Assembly (NCBI GenBank): GCA_964514385.1 | Contig: CAZEQJ010000001.1 | Span: 124,001 to 188,000 of the forward strand | Length of the DNA stretch: 64,000 nt | Direction of reading: 5' to 3' | Origin: CAZEQJ01 sp964514385 | GTDB lineage: Bacteria > Bacteroidota > Bacteroidia > Cytophagales > Cyclobacteriaceae | In this document: positions 59,931-64,000 of the stretch, piece by piece | Layout of the letters: every line of letters begins with the position of its first letter | How positions within the stretch are numbered: the stretch's first letter is position 1 | Notes under the pieces: generated by a model | What the model saw: the letters and a program-made list of their open reading frames with translations, nothing else | Told to the model about the DNA's origin: nothing | Database searches by the model: none | Made by a program: the position numbers and the translations under genes

Positions 59931-61604
59931 GTGAGAATCATTTTATATACAATCCTTTTGCTTGCTCCAGTTTTCGTGCATGCACAGCGCTATGGCCGTG
60001 AGGGCACGGTGGTATCATCAAGTCAAATTGCCTCAACCGTAGGACGGGAAATCCTGCAGCAAGGCGGCAATGCTATAGATGCCAGCATAGCAACGGCTTT
60101 CGCTCTGGCAGTTACCCATCCCGCCGCCGGAAATATCGGGGGTGGTGGATTTATGGTGTATATGGATGCTGAAGGAACGGCAACGACGATTGATTTCAGA
60201 GAAAAGGCACCCCTTGCGGCCACGCGTGACATGTACCTTGATGAAAACGGTAATCTGGTACCCGGTAGTAATCATAATAGTATTCGTGCAATTGGGGTGC
60301 CGGGAACAGTAGCAGGCCTATGGTATGCGCATAAGAAATATGGTGTATTGGAGTGGAGCAAGCTGGTACAGCCGGCTGTAGAGCTGGCAGCTGAAGGGTT
60401 TCCAATGCCTTACGGTGTCTGGCAGGACGCCCGGAATTTTAGTGAAAATCCGTCATCAACTCCCTTTATCTCCCATTATTTTGACAATCAAAATGGTCAA
60501 TTGACAGCTTTTCAGGAAGTTTGGAAGCAACCAGCCCTCGCCAATACACTCTCCCTTATCCGGGACAAAGGCAAAGATGGGTTTTATGCCGGCCCTGTTG
60601 CACAGGAAATTGAAGACTATATGCAGAAAAATGGTGGCCTCATAACACGCGAGGACCTTGCACTTTATGAAGCTACAGAGCGTGCTCCGGTAACAGGAAC
60701 TTATGAGGACTATACTATTTATTCCATGCCGCCTCCGAGCTCAGGTGGTATAGTTTTGATTGAGATGCTCAATATGGCTGAAGCTTTGCGCCTGGATACT
60801 ATCCCTTTTCAATCTGCTACATATATTCATCTGTTGGCAGAGATCATGCGCCGGGGGTATGCAGACAGGGCAAAACATTTAGGTGACCCTGATTTCAATC
60901 CGTCCATGCCCGCGGACCATCTTATTTCTAAAGCTCATGCTGCTTCACTTGTGTCGGGCATTAAACTGGATGCTCCTTCTAAAAGCGACAGCTCCCGCTT
61001 CGCAGAGATATACGAAAGTGAGCATACCACACATTTTTCAGTGGTAGACAAAGATGGTGCGGCTGTCTCTGTTACGTACACACTGGAATATAGCTATGGC
61101 TCAAGGATGGGTTCAGAAAACCTGGGTTTTATTTTTAATAATGAAATGGGGGACTTCAACCCTGTCGCCGGACTGACGAATAACCGGGGACTGATCGGCA
61201 CCACTCCCAATCTGATTGCTCCTCAGAAAAGAATGCTATCCAGCATGACCCCTACCATAGTAGCGAAAAACGGCAGACCATACCTTGTCATCGGTACGCC
61301 CGGCGGCCGAACGATTATAAGTACCGTTTTCCAGACTGTATTTTGCCATCTGGGCTATAACATGACATTATTCGAGTCGATAGAATCTTTAAAAATCCAT
61401 CATCAGTGGCTTCCTGACCGGATCATATATGAAGTAAATCTACTCTCACCGGATTCAAGGATGCTACTGGAGAACATGGGTCATCAATTGATTCCAGCAG
61501 GGAGACTGGGATCACTAATGGGTATTGTCATTGATCCTGACACCGGAATCCTGGAAGGCATTTCAGACTCCTCTGCTCCTGATGGCGGAGTGTCAGGCTA
61601 TTAA
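59931..61604 (+). CDS. ggt: Gamma-glutamyltransferase
   Basis: This 557-residue periplasmic enzyme has a signal peptide (IILYTILLLAPVFVHAQ), starts with GTG, and shows GGNAIDASIATAFALAVTHP, GGGGFMVY, and the nucleophile Thr in YESEHTTHFSVVDKDG with SVTYTLEYSYGSRMGS. The proenzyme is cleaved just before this Thr. The substrate Gly-Gly pair is in PPPSSGGIVLIEML. It degrades glutathione and gamma-glutamyl compounds. It is followed 9 nt later by an ABM-like gene. Confidence 0.95.
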   Translation: MRIILYTILLLAPVFVHAQRYGREGTVVSSSQIASTVGREILQQGGNAIDASIATAFALAVTHPAAGNIGGGGFMVYMDAEGTATTIDFREKAPLAATRDMYLDENGNLVPGSNHNSIRAIGVPGTVAGLWYAHKKYGVLEWSKLVQPAVELAAEGFPMPYGVWQDARNFSENPSSTPFISHYFDNQNGQLTAFQEVWKQPALANTLSLIRDKGKDGFYAGPVAQEIEDYMQKNGGLITREDLALYEATERAPVTGTYEDYTIYSMPPPSSGGIVLIEMLNMAEALRLDTIPFQSATYIHLLAEIMRRGYADRAKHLGDPDFNPSMPADHLISKAHAASLVSGIKLDAPSKSDSSRFAEIYESEHTTHFSVVDKDGAAVSVTYTLEYSYGSRMGSENLGFIFNNEMGDFNPVAGLTNNRGLIGTTPNLIAPQKRMLSSMTPTIVAKNGRPYLVIGTPGGRTIISTVFQTVFCHLGYNMTLFESIESLKIHHQWLPDRIIYEVNLLSPDSRMLLENMGHQLIPAGRLGSLMGIVIDPDTGILEGISDSSAPDGGVSGY

Positions 61605-61613
61605 CATAAACTG

Positions 61614-61919
61614 ATGAAAAAGGGTTATTACGCCGTAATTTTCACTTCGATGCGTAAGGCTGGTGAGGATGAAGCCTATCAGGCAATGGCAAAAAAAATG
61701 AATGAACTGGCTGCACAGCAGGAAGGATATCTGGGTATGGAGCATGCCAGGGAGGATATTGGCATTACCATTTCGTATTGGCGTGATTTGGATGCCATCC
61801 GTAAATGGAAAGATAATGCAGATCACCAATTGGCACAGCAACTAGGTCGTGAAAAATGGTACAGCTGGTATAAGGTGCGTATCGCCTTCATAGAGTCAGA
61901 ATATCAATTCAGTGAGTAA
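61614..61919 (+). CDS. Antibiotic biosynthesis monooxygenase (ABM)-fold protein
   Basis: This 101-residue dimeric ferredoxin-like protein has YYAVIFTSMRKAGEDEAYQA, QEGYLGMEHAREDIGITISY and WRDLDAIRKWKDNADHQLAQ, the usual ABM-domain layout. It resembles small proteins of unknown function that lack catalytic metals, so the name should not be taken as an activity. It is 9 nt after ggt. Confidence 0.88.
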   Translation: MKKGYYAVIFTSMRKAGEDEAYQAMAKKMNELAAQQEGYLGMEHAREDIGITISYWRDLDAIRKWKDNADHQLAQQLGREKWYSWYKVRIAFIESEYQFSE

Positions 61920-61972
61920 ACAATGTCAGCCTGCTTACCAATATTTAATTGAAAATACATTAAGTTTCGGCG

Positions 61973-62659
61973 GTGAAAAGCTTCGCTAAAACAGCAATAC
62001 TATTTTTCAGCCGTACTCCAAAGCTGGAGGCGCGGTGCAAATGGCATTCGTTTGCTGAAAATGAAAAAGTAGCGCAAGCTTTTATTCAACTCACCTATAA
62101 CTCCCTTGCCAAATCTAACCTGCCCGTATATCATGTAGGTGAAAAACAGCAGCGTGGTGCTAGCTTCGGTAGCAGGTTTGCAAACGCCTTTCAGCAAATA
62201 TTTGATAAAGGCTACGAGGCCGTCATTGCGGTGGGTAATGACACCCCCGGATTGTCTGAAGTGAACTGGCATCATGTAATTTGTGCCCTTTCCAGCGGTA
62301 AGGCCGTGCTTGGCCCGGACCGGCGAGGTGGAGCCTATTTGATAGGCCTTACAAAGTCACAGTTTGAATACTCAACATTCGAATCAATACCCTGGCAGAC
62401 GCGTGATGTTTTTAGATCTCTTTACCATTTAGTTGGGAACTGCACCCTGCTATCAAAGCAGGATGATCTGAATTCAGCAAGGGAACTACTCACCTTTATC
62501 ACCCGTGAATCATGTAACAGACACTGGTGCCGAATACTCAAACATCTCGTCAGCTCACCAGAGGTAAATGCCGCAACCGGCACCTTCAAGAGCTTTCGTT
62601 ATTATTGTGCAGACTACCTAAGAGGCCCTCCCTCAGGGCATGCTATCCGGTTTTATTAA
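61973..62659 (+). CDS. Divergent DUF2064 (glycosyltransferase-A-like) protein
   Basis: This 228-residue protein has the DUF2064 core: VIAVGNDTPGLS and AVLGPDRRGGAYLIGL match the conserved D-x-P and GP-x-x-GG-Y-L-I-G motifs. The usual N-terminal P-x-x-G-x-x-K-T-R-L nucleotide loop is absent; the region reads FFSRTPKLEARCKWHSF. Activity may therefore differ from the relatives linked to arsenosugar or sugar transfer. The start is GTG at 61973, the only one giving AKTAILFFSRT as the first strand. A C-terminal 55 residues are extra. Confidence 0.78.
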   Translation: MKSFAKTAILFFSRTPKLEARCKWHSFAENEKVAQAFIQLTYNSLAKSNLPVYHVGEKQQRGASFGSRFANAFQQIFDKGYEAVIAVGNDTPGLSEVNWHHVICALSSGKAVLGPDRRGGAYLIGLTKSQFEYSTFESIPWQTRDVFRSLYHLVGNCTLLSKQDDLNSARELLTFITRESCNRHWCRILKHLVSSPEVNAATGTFKSFRYYCADYLRGPPSGHAIRFY

Positions 62660-62688
62660 TAAGTCATTCACAATAATTATTTCATTAC

Positions 62689-64000
62689 ATGAAAAATTTA
62701 TTTTCGTGGGCATTATTGCTGCTCACTTTAGGTGCTGCTTATGGTCAGGCTGCACTTGAAATCTCTTTATTTGATAAAAAAAATAATCCTGTTTCGTTTC
62801 ATCCGGTGTTGATTTCCAATGAATCGATCGGCATCAGCCTGGAGGTAAACACGAACGAAAATGGTCGAGTCAGGGTCAACGGCTTATCAACTGCCGGACA
62901 ATATGTGGTGACTGCTGCCGAAAATGCAATATATAAACCTCTGGTTTCGGGGGAAATCACCCTTCGCAACAACCACACACACTCCATTATCCTTGAGATG
63001 CAGGAGAAGACAGACACAGAGCTGGATGAGGTGGTCATCAGAGCACCTTCACGTGTTGCTCAGATCAATGCTATTAATGCAGAAGTGGCATCTGAACTCT
63101 CTGAAAGGGAAATCTATCAGCTGCCCATAGAAGGCCGCGATATCACTCGTGCATTGTATCGCCTGCCGAATGTAACTCAGGCAACCGGTTTTTTCCCGGA
63201 AGCACCCAATGTCAGTATCAATGGAGCGAATTCATTATTTAATAACTACATGATCGATGGTCTGGACAACAATGAGCAGTTTCTGGGAGGGACACGCTTT
63301 AACATTCCGGTAGGGTTTACCCAAAACATTACGGTTCTCACCAATAATTATTCTGCAGAATACGGCAATACCGGAAACGGCATCATCAATATCACCTCCA
63401 AATCCGGGAGTAATAATATTTCAGGAGAGGCATTTTTTGTTACAAGGCCGGGTGTTTTCGATGCCCCCACGGATTTTGTTCTCCGGGACTTGTCAGGAAA
63501 TCAGGTGAAAGATGGGTTTATGCGATTTCAGGGAGGCTTTGGAGTTGGGGGACCCATCGTAAAAGATAAGACTTTCTATTATCTGAACATGGAACACACC
63601 ACCGACGTTAAGGATAACCTCTTAACCAGTCCGTTGCTCAATGTAAACGAGACCGTCCGTGGCCGCAATAGCTTCAACTACCTTTCCGGTAAAATCGATC
63701 ACTTCTGGTCAGGCCAATCCTCTTCCAGCCTTAGGGTAAATGCCGGATTTGTAAATATCGGCAGACAGGCAGGTGGTTTAAGTGGAGGTGTGGCTTTCCC
63801 GAGTGCTGCCAATGCTCAGACCAGAAACTCGCTTAACGTCGCCAGCAATAATATTTTCAAGCTGGGTGATGTTACGCTGGAAACAAACGCGCAATACGCC
63901 ACATTCGACTGGACCTACGCCCGTCCGGTAAATCCTGAAAGTCCGAATGTTACGGTCGATGCTCCGGATGGCACAACTATAGCCGTTTTAGGTCATCCGG
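62689..64000 (+). CDS. TonB-dependent receptor, 3' end outside window
   Basis: ATG at 62689 opens a frame without stops to the window edge (437 codons). It has a signal peptide (LFSWALLLLTLGAAYGQA), a CarboxypepD_reg-like beta domain (residues about 25-105) and a plug-domain start (GRDITRALYRLPNVTQATGF, then NVSINGANSLFNNYMIDGLD). The first barrel strands follow. It should import a large substrate across the outer membrane using TonB energy. No SusD gene is seen, though it would lie beyond the edge. Confidence 0.92.
   Translation, partial: MKNLFSWALLLLTLGAAYGQAALEISLFDKKNNPVSFHPVLISNESIGISLEVNTNENGRVRVNGLSTAGQYVVTAAENAIYKPLVSGEITLRNNHTHSIILEMQEKTDTELDEVVIRAPSRVAQINAINAEVASELSEREIYQLPIEGRDITRALYRLPNVTQATGFFPEAPNVSINGANSLFNNYMIDGLDNNEQFLGGTRFNIPVGFTQNITVLTNNYSAEYGNTGNGIINITSKSGSNNISGEAFFVTRPGVFDAPTDFVLRDLSGNQVKDGFMRFQGGFGVGGPIVKDKTFYYLNMEHTTDVKDNLLTSPLLNVNETVRGRNSFNYLSGKIDHFWSGQSSSSLRVNAGFVNIGRQAGGLSGGVAFPSAANAQTRNSLNVASNNIFKLGDVTLETNAQYATFDWTYARPVNPESPNVTVDAPDGTTIAVLGHP

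Noticed and set aside
1..64000. CRISPR array, rRNA or tRNA genes, intact transposase
   Set aside because: No evenly spaced repeats, no tRNA cloverleaf or rRNA signature, and no transposase motif was recognised.

Overview
The window comes from a Bacteroidota chromosome, most likely from the order Cytophagales. Evidence: gliding-motility ABC genes (GldA/F/G type), a TonB-dependent receptor with a carboxypeptidase-like N-terminal domain, a FISUMP lipoprotein, menaquinone-type MenA, many secreted proteins whose signal peptides end in A-Q, few Shine-Dalgarno sequences, and repeated TAnnTTTG boxes, the -7 element of Bacteroidota promoters. I recognised no rRNA, tRNA, CRISPR array or intact insertion sequence.

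The left arm (1-17.8 kb) is accessory in character: loosely packed single genes, mostly outer-membrane barrels, lipoproteins, hydrolases and regulators. It is visibly decaying. There is a Crp/Fnr regulator cut by one stop codon, with an intact paralog at 7.4-8.0 kb. There is a frameshifted two-helix potassium channel, a DUF418 remnant, and an outer-membrane barrel gene with two frameshifts. A 125-bp direct repeat lies 6 kb apart, and a tandem palindromic repeat sits near 2.4 kb. Intact items include a GH43-CBM6 enzyme beside an esterase, a BAAT-type hydrolase, an AraC regulator, and a tightly coupled SatD/DUF3307 pair that I consider the most interesting candidate system.

The right arm (17.8-64 kb) is dense and operonic. 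In order it holds a cyclophilin lipoprotein; a universal stress protein followed by a complete seven-gene Mrp Na+/H+ antiporter operon; a gldA-gldF-gldG-DUF4340 operon; an FMN reductase-fmt-folA-SDR operon; another stress protein; argS-menA; arginine decarboxylase; a HAD phosphatase; a dolichyl-phosphate-mannose-synthase-like glycosyltransferase; an FtsX-type permease; DUF1343 and YdcF proteins; an MscS channel; and Dps.

From 45 to 51.7 kb lies a signalling block on the minus strand. A CheY / CheC-like / GAF-PAS(5) protein module has no kinase of its own. Just upstream is a three-gene overlapping phosphorelay: a HisKA_2 kinase, a REC-HisKA_3 hybrid and a LuxR-type regulator. The last part holds hisF-hisE-ctlX, a DsbA/FrnE-like protein, two YceI proteins flanking a porin, an ankyrin protein, isocitrate dehydrogenase, gamma-glutamyltransferase, an ABM-like protein, a divergent DUF2064 protein and the start of a TonB receptor that leaves the window.

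Genes in the right arm overlap by 4 nt again and again and show no frameshifts, which makes the decay of the left arm stand out.
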